DNA of 64,000 nucleotides from Candidatus Accumulibacter contiguus (GCF_012940005.1 NZ_SPMX01000013.1:1-64000); one strand, 5' to 3'. Positions 19,563 to 29,108 are shown, numbered from the stretch's first letter. A program made the numbers and translations. Notes: a model not told the origin generated them from the sequence alone.

Positions 19563-20271
19563 TGCTTGCCCCTTCCGAAGGACGGATTTTCTCTTCGAAC
19601 TGGCTAACGACTTCATCACTGGCAGCAGCGGTATCAGCCTCTCCAACGAGGGATCGGAAATCTCCAAGGACGGCCACCGAGAGTGTAAAGGATTGGCAGG
19701 AAAGGAAGTGCACGAAGGACACGAAGAACAGGCGCCGTCAACCCAGAAGATTCCACGATACCCCTTATATGCAGCAATACCGTGAGATTTTGCCTGAAGG
19801 AAAGGAGATCGAGCAGTACTTGGGCCTGGCGATGCGGGTGGTTCCGTGCGCGTCGTCCAGCACGATAGATGCCGGTAGTGAAGGTCTGCACGCCGAAGTG
19901 GGAAACCGTCCCGTAGCCGGTGAGTGTTTCCATCAATGATCAAAACCACTGCCGGTGTGACGGGGCCTGCACGTCAGCAGAAGATCGCATAGCTGTGTTA
20001 CGGTTGGTGTGGGCTGGCCGAGGAGCGCAGCCTCGCGCCGATCTCACTGAGTACGTCCAAGGGGAACTGCCACGCTTTTGCTTTTCTCCAACCGACACGC
20101 TGGTATGCCCAAGCTGCTCACTCGATTGGGCGCACACGGCGCTTGCTTACTTGGCGGCAGCTCAGGACATTTGCGTAAGCAATCGCCGTGGAACTGACCT
20201 CGGAGTCCACTTCCAGCCCGTCCCCTGAGGAGTACCCCAGGGCCGGGCTGAATGTCGTCCGGCAAACCCTC
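19563..20271. other. intergenic stretch without a supportable gene
   Basis: This stretch of about 700 bases lies upstream of the HD-GYP gene and downstream of the lactate permease. Open frames on either strand are short, lack ribosome sites and show no family motifs. It contains direct runs like CACGAAGGACACGAAGA near 19710. An imperfect GC-rich hairpin at 20215-20249 (AGCCCG arm with CGGGCT arm) lies just beyond the permease stop on the minus strand; it has no T-run, so it is at most a weak terminator. Confidence 0.4.
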
Positions 20272-22083
20272 TCAGTGGAAATGGACCTGATCGGCGCCTC
20301 TGACCGCGCCAACCAGATTGGCGCCGACGACTCGCGAGAACACGGTGACGAGAGCGACGATGCCCACGAATATCCCCAACCACATCAGGCCATCCATATT
20401 CACGGTGGCGGCTGCCACAGCAGCTGCGGCTGCAGCCACAGGCTTGACGTAAGCCGGAACGATACCGGGGAATACGTACGTCCAGAGCATGTGCAGGATA
20501 CCGATGATCACCACCAGGAAGACCGAATGCTTGAACGTGAACCGGAAGATCTCGGATTCGCGACCGACCAGGCCTGTGGCGCCCGTGGCAACGGCAATCG
20601 ATTGCGGCGAGATCATTTTCCCGCACACGCCGCCGCAGGTGTTGGCCGACATCGTGATCACCGGGTCGATGGCGAGCTTCTCGGCGGTGACCGCCTGGAG
20701 CTTGCCAAACAAGGCGTTGGTCGATGTATCGGAACCCGTCATGAACACTCCCAGCCAGCCGAGAAGACTGGCGAAGAAGGGGAAGGCTGCGCCGGTCGTG
20801 GCAAACGCATAACCGAGCGTGATCGCCATGCCGGAAAAATTCATGATGTAGGCAAAGCCGAGGATCGTCGCAATGGTCACGATCGGCCACTTGAGGGTCT
20901 TCAGCGTATCGCCGGCGACGCCTGCTGCCGTCTTGAGGGATGCGCCCATGACCATGATCGAGAAGAACCAGGCGAACAGAATGGCCGTGCCGGCGGCGCT
21001 GAGGAAGTTGAAGTTATAGACCGCAGGCTTGGGCTTGCCGACCTGATCGATCACCATCTTGTCCAGACCGGAAATCGGTATGGCGTAGTCGAAGATCATC
21101 TTGGTCGTCTGGTTGAGCGCTTGATTGACCGGCTTGATGCCCCAGGCGCAGACGAAGAGCGACAGGATGATGAAGGGAGCCCAGGCCCGGAAGATCTGAC
21201 CGCCGGTGAACTTGAGCGCTTGTTTGCCCAGGCTCTTGGGTTCATCGGCGAAGTGCCAGCTCTCTTTCGGATGCCAGACCTTGAGGAAGGCGACGGTGCA
21301 GACGATCGACGCCAGCGACGCGATGATGTCGGGAAGCAGCGGTGCCGTGACCGGCGAGTTGGCCGAGAAGAATTGCGCAATGGCGAAGGAACCACCGCTG
21401 ACCAGGCAGGCGGGCCAGACTTCCAGACCCTTCTTCCACCCCGACATGACGACGACGAGATAGAGGGGGATGAAGACGCTGACGATCGGCAGTGTCCGGC
21501 CGACCATCTGGCTCAGCGCGAAGTCGGGAATGCCCGCGACCTGCCCGCCGACCACGATCGGAATTCCGATCGCACCCCAGGCGACCGGCGCCGTGTTGGC
21601 CAGCAGACAGATGGACGCCGCATAGAGCGGGTTGAAACCGAGGCCGGCGAGCATCGCCGCCGTAATCGCCACCGGCGTACCGAAGCCGGCGGCACCTTCG
21701 ATGAAGGCACCGAAGGAAAACGCGATCAGCAGCGCTTGCAGTCGCCGGTCGTCCGAAATCGAGGCCAGCGAGTTCTTGATCACCTCGAACTGGCCGGTCT
21801 TCACGGACATGTTGTAGATGAAGAGCGCTGTGATGACGATCCAGCAGACCGGGAACAGCCCGAACGCACCGCCGTACAGCGTCGCCAGCGCCGCCAGATC
21901 CACGGGCATCTTGTAGACGAACACCGCGATCAGGATCGCCAGTCCGGTGCCTCCCATTGCCGCAAACTGGCCCTTCATGCGCTTGATTGCCAGTGCCCAG
22001 AACAGGAAGAAGATCGGGATTGCCGCGACCAGCGCGGACAATCCGATGTTGCCGAGCGGATCAACATTCATTTGCCATGTCAT
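20272..22083 (-). CDS. lldP: lactate/glycolate permease, LldP family
   Basis: The product has 603 residues with about 13 hydrophobic segments. Family blocks include FSFGAFIEGAAGFGTPVAIT, GLGFNPLYAASICLLANTAP, GWLGVFMTGSDTSTNALFGK and ANTCGGVCGKMISPQSIAVA. It imports lactate with protons across the inner membrane. ATG 22083 follows AAAGGAG at six bases. It lies 58 bases after the dehydrogenase gene in the same direction, so the pair is an operon. A GntR/FadR-type regulator sits divergently beyond the dehydrogenase. Confidence 0.9.
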   Translation of the reverse strand: MTWQMNVDPLGNIGLSALVAAIPIFFLFWALAIKRMKGQFAAMGGTGLAILIAVFVYKMPVDLAALATLYGGAFGLFPVCWIVITALFIYNMSVKTGQFEVIKNSLASISDDRRLQALLIAFSFGAFIEGAAGFGTPVAITAAMLAGLGFNPLYAASICLLANTAPVAWGAIGIPIVVGGQVAGIPDFALSQMVGRTLPIVSVFIPLYLVVVMSGWKKGLEVWPACLVSGGSFAIAQFFSANSPVTAPLLPDIIASLASIVCTVAFLKVWHPKESWHFADEPKSLGKQALKFTGGQIFRAWAPFIILSLFVCAWGIKPVNQALNQTTKMIFDYAIPISGLDKMVIDQVGKPKPAVYNFNFLSAAGTAILFAWFFSIMVMGASLKTAAGVAGDTLKTLKWPIVTIATILGFAYIMNFSGMAITLGYAFATTGAAFPFFASLLGWLGVFMTGSDTSTNALFGKLQAVTAEKLAIDPVITMSANTCGGVCGKMISPQSIAVATGATGLVGRESEIFRFTFKHSVFLVVIIGILHMLWTYVFPGIVPAYVKPVAAAAAAVAAATVNMDGLMWLGIFVGIVALVTVFSRVVGANLVGAVRGADQVHFH

Positions 22084-22141
22084 GGGGGTCTCCTTTGTAA
22101 TAAGCCACGCATGTGGCTGTTGTGACCACGGTTGCCAGGGC

Positions 22142-24934
22142 TCAGCAGGCTCCGATGGTTTCCGTGCGACTGCACTCCTCCAGCAGGTAGGCAATGGAGC
22201 GGTAGGGGCGGCCGGTTTCGGCGGTGAGGCCGATTTCGCAGGTGCGGTTGGTCGACACTCCCTCACAGCAGTTGGCGGGTAGCGCCTCGTGTACCTTGCG
22301 CAGGGCGTGCACGTTGAGTTCCGGGACAACGAAACCGCGGTCGCCGGCGAAACCGCAGCAGGTGACGCCGGCGGGCTCGACGATTTCTTCGGCACAGGCC
22401 GCGATCAGGCGGCGCAGCTTGCTGTCGGAAGCGACGCGACGGACGCTGCAATTGATATGCAGGGCAATGGGTCCTCGCTTGCGCGTTACCACCAGGCGCG
22501 GCAGCAGCGCATCGTGGGCAAATTCATGGAAATCAAGCACCGTCAGACGACCGGCGAGGTGCTTCTGCATGCGTACCGAGCAGGTGCTGGCATCCATGAT
22601 CACCGGATAGTGGCCGCCCTGCCCGTCGTCCGCGGCCCTGAGCAGGGCAGCGGTTACGCTGTCGGCCATCTGCTCGGCCTCCTCGGCCATCCCCTTGCTG
22701 GCGAGCATCTGGCCGCAGCAGAGCTTGTCGAAGCCTTCCGGCAGGCGCGGGTCGTAGCCGGCGCGCACCAGCAACTCGATGATGACTTCCGGCAGGGTTG
22801 CCTCGTCGGGGGTGTTGGCGCCAAAGATGCGGCCACCGCATGCCGGAAAGTACACTACCGGGTCGCCCGCACCGGTCCCCCTGTGGGGCTTTGGCGCCTT
22901 GCCGGCCTGTGGCATTCCCCGCTTCCAGGCGCCACGCGAGAGGCGAGCGACGAGGCTCTCGCCGACCACGCTGGAGACGGCATGGCCGATCGACAGGCCA
23001 ACGCGGGAGACCGTCGCGACCTTGCCGAAGTTTTCCGCCGTCCAGTGCGCGACCTGATGCGAGGGCGCCTTGTTGCCCAACCCGCGGCCGCGCAGGCGGC
23101 GCGTCAGCTCGCCGGTGTCGATGCCGACCGGACAGGCGGTGGAGCAAAGGCCGCAGCCGGCACAGGTGTCAAGACCAAAGTAGGCAAAATCCTTGCCGAC
23201 GTCGGCAGCCTCTTCGCCGGCGGCGGCCCGGCGTGAGAGTTCCCGCCAGCTGACGATGCGCTGGCGAGGCGACAGGGTCAGGCGGTGCGAAGGGCACAGC
23301 GGCTCGCAGAAGCCGCACTCGATACAGCGGTCGATGATGTCTTCGGCGGCCGGCATCGGCTTGAGGTTCTTCAAGTGCGCCTGCGGGTCGTCGTTGATGA
23401 TCACGCCGGGATTCAGCAGGTTGGCGGGGTCGAAGAGCGTCTTGATCCGGCGCATCAGGTCGGTGGCCTGCCGGCCCCATTCCATCTCGACAAAAGGAGC
23501 CATGTTGCGGCCCGTCCCGTGCTCGGCCTTGAGCGAACCGTCGTACTTGTCGATGACAAGTTTGCAGACGTCGTCCATGAAGCGGGCGTAACGCTCCACC
23601 TCCGCCGCATCCGAGAAATCCTGGGTAAACACGAAATGCAGATTGCCTTCGAGCGCATGCCCGAAGATGATTCCTTCGCTGTAGCCGTGCTGGCGTAACA
23701 GCGCCTGCAGGTCGAGCGTGGCGGCGGCCAGGGATTCGATCGGGAAGGCCACGTCTTCGATGATCACCGTGGTACCGGCGCGGCGCATCGCGCCGACCGA
23801 GGGGAAGGTGCCCTTGCGCACTTTCCAGTACATTTCGCAGGTGGCGGGATCGGTTGAAAACGTCGGCGTTTCGACGGTGGCGATGCCGGTCAACGCACCG
23901 AGCGCTGCGTCAATGCGCTGCTGCAGGAGTGCGGCGCTTTCCGCGCGCACCTCGATCAGCAGGGCAGCGGCATCGTTGCTCAGCGTCCGAATGATGGGCG
24001 GCAAGCCGGGCTTGTCTTCCACCGAGCGCAGCGCCGGGCGATCGAGCATTTCAACGGCGGAGACCGGCTCCTGCTTGAGGCGGATGACCGCTTGGCAGGC
24101 CGTCTCGATGGTCGGGAAAAACACCAGCGTGCTGGCCTTGCAAGGGTCCTCGACGACGGTACGGTAGGTGATGCGTGACATGAAGCCCAGCGTCCCCTCC
24201 GAGCCGATCATCAGGTGGGCAAGAATGTCGATCGGGTCTTCGTAGTCGATCAGCGCGTTGAGGCTGTAACCGGTGGTGTTCTTGATCTTGTACTTGTGGC
24301 GGATGCGCGCCGCCAGTTCCTTGTCCGCGCGCGTGGTGGCGCCCAGGCGCGCCAGTTCGTCGACGAGGGGGGCATGGCTGGCGCGGAAACGGGCAACGCT
24401 GGACGCATCCTCGGTGTCGAGCACGGCCCCGTCGGCGAACACGACGCGCAGGCCGGCCAGGGTGCGGTAACTGTTCTGCGCCGTACCACAGCACATGCCG
24501 GAGGCGTTGTTGGCGGCGATGCCACCAATCTTGCAGGCGCTGATCGAGGCCGGGTCGGGACCGATCTTGCGGCCATGCGGTGCCAGACGGTAATTGACCT
24601 CGCCGCCGATGATGCCGGGCCCGACGCGCACCGTGGCGGCGTCCGGCCCGATTTCACAGGTGGCGAAGGCTTCACCGATGAGCACCAGGATACCGTCGGT
24701 GACCGCCTGTCCTGAAAGGCTGGTACCGGCAGCGCGGAAGGTCAGGTGGACACCCTGCTGCGCGGCCACCGCCAGGACATGCGCCACGTCGTCTTCGCCC
24801 TCCACGACGACCACGACCTGAGGGATCAGCCGGTAGAAGCTGGCGTCGGTGCCCCAGGCCAGGAGTCGCAGTTCGTCGGTAATGACGCTCGCTGCGGGGA
24901 AATGCGTGCGCAGGGCAGAAATGAGTGAGTTCAT
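22142..24934 (-). CDS. dld: FAD- and Fe-S-dependent D-lactate dehydrogenase
   Basis: The product has 930 residues. The N-terminal FAD_binding_4 domain (FRAAGTSLSGQAVTDGILVL) and FAD-oxidase C domain are followed by two 4Fe-4S motifs, CIECGFCEPLCPS near residue 535 and CAGCGLCSTACPV near 595. C-terminal CCG-type cysteine-rich motifs (KLCCGQM, TCCGFAGDRG) come last. This is the long iron-sulfur D-lactate dehydrogenase type of Pseudomonas stutzeri lld loci, membrane-associated and passing electrons to quinone. ATG 24934 follows GGAGGAGG. It is first in the operon with lldP; L-lactate dehydrogenase (lldD) is not present. D-2-hydroxyacid dehydrogenase is the alternative. Confidence 0.85.
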   Translation of the reverse strand: MNSLISALRTHFPAASVITDELRLLAWGTDASFYRLIPQVVVVVEGEDDVAHVLAVAAQQGVHLTFRAAGTSLSGQAVTDGILVLIGEAFATCEIGPDAATVRVGPGIIGGEVNYRLAPHGRKIGPDPASISACKIGGIAANNASGMCCGTAQNSYRTLAGLRVVFADGAVLDTEDASSVARFRASHAPLVDELARLGATTRADKELAARIRHKYKIKNTTGYSLNALIDYEDPIDILAHLMIGSEGTLGFMSRITYRTVVEDPCKASTLVFFPTIETACQAVIRLKQEPVSAVEMLDRPALRSVEDKPGLPPIIRTLSNDAAALLIEVRAESAALLQQRIDAALGALTGIATVETPTFSTDPATCEMYWKVRKGTFPSVGAMRRAGTTVIIEDVAFPIESLAAATLDLQALLRQHGYSEGIIFGHALEGNLHFVFTQDFSDAAEVERYARFMDDVCKLVIDKYDGSLKAEHGTGRNMAPFVEMEWGRQATDLMRRIKTLFDPANLLNPGVIINDDPQAHLKNLKPMPAAEDIIDRCIECGFCEPLCPSHRLTLSPRQRIVSWRELSRRAAAGEEAADVGKDFAYFGLDTCAGCGLCSTACPVGIDTGELTRRLRGRGLGNKAPSHQVAHWTAENFGKVATVSRVGLSIGHAVSSVVGESLVARLSRGAWKRGMPQAGKAPKPHRGTGAGDPVVYFPACGGRIFGANTPDEATLPEVIIELLVRAGYDPRLPEGFDKLCCGQMLASKGMAEEAEQMADSVTAALLRAADDGQGGHYPVIMDASTCSVRMQKHLAGRLTVLDFHEFAHDALLPRLVVTRKRGPIALHINCSVRRVASDSKLRRLIAACAEEIVEPAGVTCCGFAGDRGFVVPELNVHALRKVHEALPANCCEGVSTNRTCEIGLTAETGRPYRSIAYLLEECSRTETIGAC

Positions 24935-25076
24935 TCTTGGCTTCCTCCTCCAGAGACCCGACGGGTGGTTACGCCCCTTTCCCTGCAACACCTGCGGGGC
25001 ATTCACTCTATGGTAATACGTTGCACTTAACGAAAACCGACGACGCAAAGATTAATCAGAGATAGAATTGAGCGGA

Positions 25077-25093
25077 AATTGGTAGTACCAATT
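25077..25093. promoter_or_regulatory. FadR/PdhR-type operator, perfect 17-base palindrome
   Basis: AATTGGTAGTACCAATT is a perfect inverted repeat (arms AATTGGTA and TACCAATT around a central G). It matches the PdhR consensus AATTGGTnnnACCAATT. It sits in the divergent intergenic region, 143 bases before the dld start and about 50 bases before the regulator start. The adjacent regulator belongs to the same FadR subfamily. Lactate-relieved repression of dld-lldP and autoregulation are inferred. Confidence 0.82.
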
Positions 25094-25143
25094 ATTTTTT
25101 TTGGAACCAGGCAGGTCGTTGAGGACGTTCAGGGAGGATGGCC

Positions 25144-25860
25144 ATGACGTCGCACAGCGTTGCGGAACAGACCCGGCGGGCACTCGAAGTGCACCTGCTG
25201 GATGGTTCCTGGCCGGTCGGCATGCGTTTGCCGGCCGAGCGGGTCCTGGCGGAAACATTGGGCGTTTCGCGAAACACGGTACGTGAGGCGATTTTTTGCC
25301 TCAAGGAGCGTGGCCTGCTGTTCAGCAGGCACGGCAGCGGCGTCTTCGTCAGCGATCGCCTGCAGACGGCAATCTCGTCACCGTGGCGGCAACTGGTGGC
25401 CGCGCATCCGGACTTGCGTTGGGATACGTTGGAGTTTCGCCGCGAACTGGAGGGCGCAACCGCCTACTACGCCGCGCTACGCGCCAACGCAAGCGATCTG
25501 GAGAAGATCGAAGGCATCGTCAGACGCCTGACCGACGCCTACGACACGGGCGAAAAGGAGGAAGAGTATCGGGCCGACGCCGACTTCCACGAGGCCATCG
25601 CCGAAGCCTCGCACAACAGCATGTTTCTCTACCTGCACTCAGGCATCGTACGCATGCTGCGCGAACACATCTGCCTCAATCTGATGGCCATGGAAGATCC
25701 GACGGGAGACGTCACCGAACACCTTCGCCAGCAGCACCTTGGCATCTGGGACCGGATCCGCGCGCAGCAGCCGGACCAGGCCAGGCAGGCGATGCTCGCT
25801 CACATCGACTTCACGTGGTCGGAACTGGCGCGGCGGGAAGACACCCGGACCAGCCAGTAG
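25144..25860 (+). CDS. lldR: GntR/FadR-family transcriptional regulator of lactate use
   Basis: The product has 238 residues. A winged helix N-terminus (MRLPAERVLAETLGVSRNTV, REAIFCLKERGLLFSRHGSG) precedes an all-helical FCD ligand domain (residues 85-230) with metal-ligand-like residues in ADFHEAIAEASHN and HLGIWDRI. ATG 25144 is preferred over 25138 because AGGGAGG then lies at the proper distance. It is divergent from dld-lldP with a PdhR-type palindrome between. The name lldR follows from context; pyruvate or glycolate could equally be the effector. Confidence 0.83.
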   Translation: MTSHSVAEQTRRALEVHLLDGSWPVGMRLPAERVLAETLGVSRNTVREAIFCLKERGLLFSRHGSGVFVSDRLQTAISSPWRQLVAAHPDLRWDTLEFRRELEGATAYYAALRANASDLEKIEGIVRRLTDAYDTGEKEEEYRADADFHEAIAEASHNSMFLYLHSGIVRMLREHICLNLMAMEDPTGDVTEHLRQQHLGIWDRIRAQQPDQARQAMLAHIDFTWSELARREDTRTSQ

Positions 25861-25871
25861 CGGCGTCTTGA

Positions 25872-26060
25872 TCAGGGAAGGTTGATGAAGGTGGCCGGAT
25901 AGGCCGCTGGGTTCCTGGCAGTGGCCTGTACCGGCTCGCAAAGGCCGGCGAAAAGCTGCTGCAAGGCTCGCCATGCGGAGAGAATGACCGGACCGCGGGC
26001 GCCGCGCGGTTGCTGGCCACCATGAGGCTGGGCTACGGACAGTGTGTTGGGATGGTTCAT
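25872..26060 (-). CDS. possible small protein, 62 residues
   Basis: An open frame starts at ATG 26060 with GGAG eight bases upstream and reads MNHPNTLSVAQPHGGQQPRG onward to PAAYPATFINLP. It has one moderately hydrophobic helix (ILSAWRALQQLFAGLCEPV), compatible with a small amphipathic or membrane peptide. I recognise no family. It lies convergent to the lldR gene in the 400-base gap before the jetD-like gene. Codon use is GC-rich like the neighbours. It may not be expressed. Confidence 0.3.
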   Translation of the reverse strand: MNHPNTLSVAQPHGGQQPRGARGPVILSAWRALQQLFAGLCEPVQATARNPAAYPATFINLP

Positions 26061-26192
26061 GGTGTCGGCTCCTGGCGCTTGAGATTGCCCTTCGTGAGGG
26101 AATGTCGCCACGATATAGGGCAGCGTAGCGCGCGGCAAACGATCGATTCTCATGGGATGACCAAGAAAAATTCATGTGTTAGGAGGTCTGCC

Positions 26193-26264
26193 ATGCTGTC
26201 ATCGAAGCGGCGCAAGCTGTCGATCGAGGTATACCCTGCCGAGAAGGCAAGGACGGCCGGATGA
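26193..26264 (+). CDS. 23-codon ORF coupled to the jetD-like gene
   Basis: A textbook Shine-Dalgarno (AGGAGG at 26181-26186) precedes ATG 26193, encoding MLSSKRRKLSIEVYPAEKAR and TAG(A-G in one-letter residues T, A, G). Its TGA overlaps the ATG of the downstream gene. It may be a leader that couples translation. It could also be a scar in which the first codons of an upstream jet gene were joined to the last codons of another. There is no family match, as the peptide is too short to judge. Confidence 0.35.
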   Translation: MLSSKRRKLSIEVYPAEKARTAG

Positions 26265-27472
26265 ACTGGACCCGGCCCATCGAGCTGCGTGGCCAGGTGC
26301 AAAGGCTGTGGGAGCGCGGCGATCTGCTGGCCAGTCTGGTCACTGGGGAGGGAATTTTCCCGCGCCAGCTGACACTGAAAGGCCCGGGCTCGCAGGAGAT
26401 GACCGAGCGTTTCGACGCCGTGCGCGTGTGGATTGCCGAGTTGCGCGCAATGCCGCATTGCCGGGTCGAGATGCGCGAATTCAGGCACCGCTTGTTTGGT
26501 GCCAACGCGCTGCCGCATGCGATCTGGATCGATACCTTCGACGACGCGCTGGCCTTGATCGGCAAGCGGCGTGACGCCATGCGCTTTCAGGCCCTGCTGG
26601 AATGCACGCGCACGCGCGCACCGCAAGTGCTGGCATGGCTCGCAAAAAGGCCGCTGCGGGCGCTCGAACTCGCTGACGAATGGCCTCGCCTGCTCGACAT
26701 CGTCGCCTGGCTGCAGGCCCATCCTCGCCCCGGCATCTACCTGCGGCAGGTGGATATCCCCGGCGTACACAGCAAGTTCATCGAATCCCGGCGCGGCGTG
26801 CTCAGCGAATTGCTCGATCTCGCGCTGCCAGCCACGGCGATCGATTCCTCGGTGACCGGCTTGAGCCAGTTCGTCAGGCGCTATGGCTTCCGCGACAAGC
26901 CGCAGCGCATCCGTTTTCGCCTGCTGGATCGCCGCCACTCGCTGCTGCCCGGCGATCTCGAACAGGACCTCACCCTGGATGCCCAGAGCTTTGCCCGCAT
27001 TGACCCGCAGACCGAACGTGTGTTCATCACCGAGAACGAGATCAACTTCCTGGCGTTTCCGGCGGTGTCGCACAGCCTGATCATCTTCGGTGCGGGGTAT
27101 GGCTTCGAGACCCTGCGCGAGGCCGCATGGCTGTCGCGCTGCCGCCTCCATTACTGGGGCGACATCGATACGCACGGCTTCGCGATTCTCGACCAGTTGC
27201 GAGCCCATTTCCCGCGGGTCGAATCGTTCCTGATGGATCGTGCGACCCTGCTGGCCTTCGAGGCACAGTGGGGCGAGGAAGACCAGCAGACCCTGCGCGA
27301 CCTGCCGCGGCTCAACCCGGACGAGCAAGCGCTGTACGACGATCTGCGCGACAACCGTCTGTGCAGGAATCTGCGTCTCGAACAGGAAAGGATTGGTTTT
27401 GGCTGGGTCGAGGTGGCGTTGGCGGCGCTGACGGGACGGCAATCGGCGCAACAAGCCGAAAGCAGACTATGA
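26261..27472 (+). CDS. jetD: JetD-like protein of Wadjet type (DUF3322 and DUF2220 Toprim nuclease)
   Basis: The product has 403 residues. An N-terminal DUF3322 arm (about 1-190, with PHAIWIDTFDDALALIGK and YLRQVDIPGVHSKFIESRRG) is followed by a DUF2220 Toprim domain with glutamate in VFITENEINFLAFP, the turn IIFGAGYGFE and the D-x-D in YWGDIDTHGF. This is the architecture of JetD, the nuclease subunit of Wadjet plasmid-restriction systems. Wadjet normally needs JetA, JetB and the SMC protein JetC upstream; none is present. Start ATG 26261 overlaps the stop of a 23-codon ORF. Activity as an orphan is unknown. Confidence 0.83.
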   Translation: MNWTRPIELRGQVQRLWERGDLLASLVTGEGIFPRQLTLKGPGSQEMTERFDAVRVWIAELRAMPHCRVEMREFRHRLFGANALPHAIWIDTFDDALALIGKRRDAMRFQALLECTRTRAPQVLAWLAKRPLRALELADEWPRLLDIVAWLQAHPRPGIYLRQVDIPGVHSKFIESRRGVLSELLDLALPATAIDSSVTGLSQFVRRYGFRDKPQRIRFRLLDRRHSLLPGDLEQDLTLDAQSFARIDPQTERVFITENEINFLAFPAVSHSLIIFGAGYGFETLREAAWLSRCRLHYWGDIDTHGFAILDQLRAHFPRVESFLMDRATLLAFEAQWGEEDQQTLRDLPRLNPDEQALYDDLRDNRLCRNLRLEQERIGFGWVEVALAALTGRQSAQQAESRL

Positions 27473-27515
27473 TTGCGTGCTTGCCAACTATCCAACTATC
27501 CAATCGGGAGATGTG

Positions 27516-28115
27516 ATGCGGTCGATCCTGAACCTGCTCCTTGCCCTGCTCGCCCTGCTGGGACCGGTGAGTGCCCTGGCTGCCGACAACGATCCGTACG
27601 CGGCGGATCGCCAGGCGCTGATCAAGATTTTTCGCGAGATCGAAGCGAGCATCAACGCTCAGGATGTCGACCGGATGGTCACGCAGATGGCTCCCGACGC
27701 GACGGTGACCTGGCTGAACGGCGAGGTTTCGCGCGGGCACGCCGAGATCAGGGCCTACTACCAGCGAATGGTCAAGGGAGAGCAGCGCATCCTCGACCGC
27801 TATCTCACCACCGCCAAGCTCGGCGCTTCAGCCCATTTCTTCGGTCACGGCGAGGTCGCGGTCGCTGACGGGACGATGGTGGACGAGTTTTTTCCGGTGG
27901 CCAGAGGGCCGTTCACCCTGAATTCGAACTGGACCTCGACCTCGGCAAAAATCGACGGACAGTGGAAAGTGGTGTCGATGCACCTGTCGTCAAACGTGTT
28001 CACCAATTCGCTGATCGCCGAAGCGAAAGAGGCCATCTGGTGGGCGGCGGCTGGCGCCGGGGTCGCCGGTCTGGTGCTGGGATGGCTGATCGGCCGGATG
28101 CGTCGGCGCAATTGA
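27516..28115 (+). CDS. exported NTF2-like (SnoaL/DUF4440) protein with C-terminal membrane anchor
   Basis: The product has 199 residues. A signal peptide (LNLLLALLALLGPVSALA) precedes an NTF2-like fold: REIEASINAQDVDRMVTQMA, PDATVTWLNGEVSRGHAEIR, WKVVSMHLSSN. A C-terminal membrane helix (WWAAAGAGVAGLVLGWLIG) ends in the basic tail RMRRRN. It would be anchored with the domain outside the cytoplasmic membrane. ATG 27516 follows GGGAG. The same architecture occurs at 46841-47452, so the two are paralogues. It lies convergent to the ynb-like genes. The ligand or enzymatic role is unknown. Confidence 0.72.
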   Translation: MRSILNLLLALLALLGPVSALAADNDPYAADRQALIKIFREIEASINAQDVDRMVTQMAPDATVTWLNGEVSRGHAEIRAYYQRMVKGEQRILDRYLTTAKLGASAHFFGHGEVAVADGTMVDEFFPVARGPFTLNSNWTSTSAKIDGQWKVVSMHLSSNVFTNSLIAEAKEAIWWAAAGAGVAGLVLGWLIGRMRRRN

Positions 28116-28140
28116 GGGTGCGCAATTCTCCGCTTCCTCC

Positions 28141-29104
28141 TCAACTGCTCCAGCCGAAACGCAACAGGTAAAAGAAGGCCGGCGCCGAGAGGCACAGCGA
28201 GTCGAGCCGGTCGAGCATTCCGCCATGGCCGGGAATCAGACTGCTCCAGTCCTTGATGCCGCGGCTGCGCTTGATCGCCGACATCGCCAGGCCGCCCAGG
28301 AATCCGAGCAGGGTGATCCACAGGGAAATCAGCGCCGCTTCGGGAACCGTGAACGGCGTCATCGATGCCAGCCCTGCGCCGAGCGCACTGGCGGTAACGA
28401 TGCCGCCAACGGTGCCTTCGACCGTTTTCGCCGGCGAGAGCTTCGGGGCGATCGCGTGGCGACCCACGAGCTTTCCCCAGAGATACTGCAGCACGTCGCT
28501 CGACTGTACGACCAGCAGCAGGAACACCAGCAGGTAGGCATTGCGTCCCGGATAGCCGCTGATTGGCAGGGTCAGCAGTGCCGGGATATGCGAAACCGAA
28601 AACACGCAGATCAGCAGTCCGCCCGCTAGCATGCGCATGCGCAGCAGGCCTTTGCTGCGGTTTTCCGCGCACAGCGCCAGCAGCGGCAGGCCGATGAGCA
28701 CCAGGCAGGGGATGAAACTGGCGTAGAGCGCGTAACTGCCATTCCAGACCAGGAGATACTGCAGCGGCACCACCAGCACGAAACTGCCCATCCGCAGCGC
28801 GGGCGGGATCGTGCCGGGGGGTTTCGCTGGCCAGGAATTCCTGCAGCGCGGCCAGCGAAGCCAGACCGAAGAGCAGGCTCACGCCGCTACGGCCCGCGAG
28901 CATGGCCAGTCCGAACAGGATGGCAATCATCCACCAGGCATTGATGCGACTATTCAGATTGTCGATGACGGCATGCGCCTGGCGCCTGGCCAGTCTGATC
29001 TTGAGCACCCGTCCGATCAGTGAAGCGACGATCAGCACCGAGCCGATGCCGGCGATCAGGCGCCAGGCCTCATCTGGAAGTGTCAGGAGCTGAGCGTTCG
29101 TCAT
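28141..29104 (-). pseudogene. ynbB: YnbB-like phosphatidate cytidylyltransferase, one frameshift
   Basis: The N-terminal frame (MTNAQLLTLPDEAWRLIAGI) runs to LASETP. From about 28815 the next frame continues IPPALRMGSFVLVVPLQYLL. The CDP-diglyceride synthase signature region is present: SDVLQYLWGKLVGRH, SPAKTVEGTVGG, KDWSSLIPGHGGMLDRLDSL. Removing one base from the six-G run 28816-28821 restores LASETPGTIPPAL and a protein of about 320 residues with eight helices. It would make CDP-diacylglycerol from phosphatidate. It is last in a four-gene block in the order ynbA, ynbC, ynbD, ynbB, four bases after ynbD. Confidence 0.78.
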
Positions 29105-29108
29105 CCGC

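Noticed and set aside
19634-19936. 100-residue open frame starting MMETLTGYGTVSHFG in the gap before the HD-GYP gene
   Set aside because: No ribosome site, family motif or coding-like continuation; left as unannotated intergenic DNA.
20188-22125. 645-residue open frame opposite lldP
   Set aside because: Shadow of the permease; extremely rich in D, E, R and Q without domains, and the opposite strand encodes a clear LldP.
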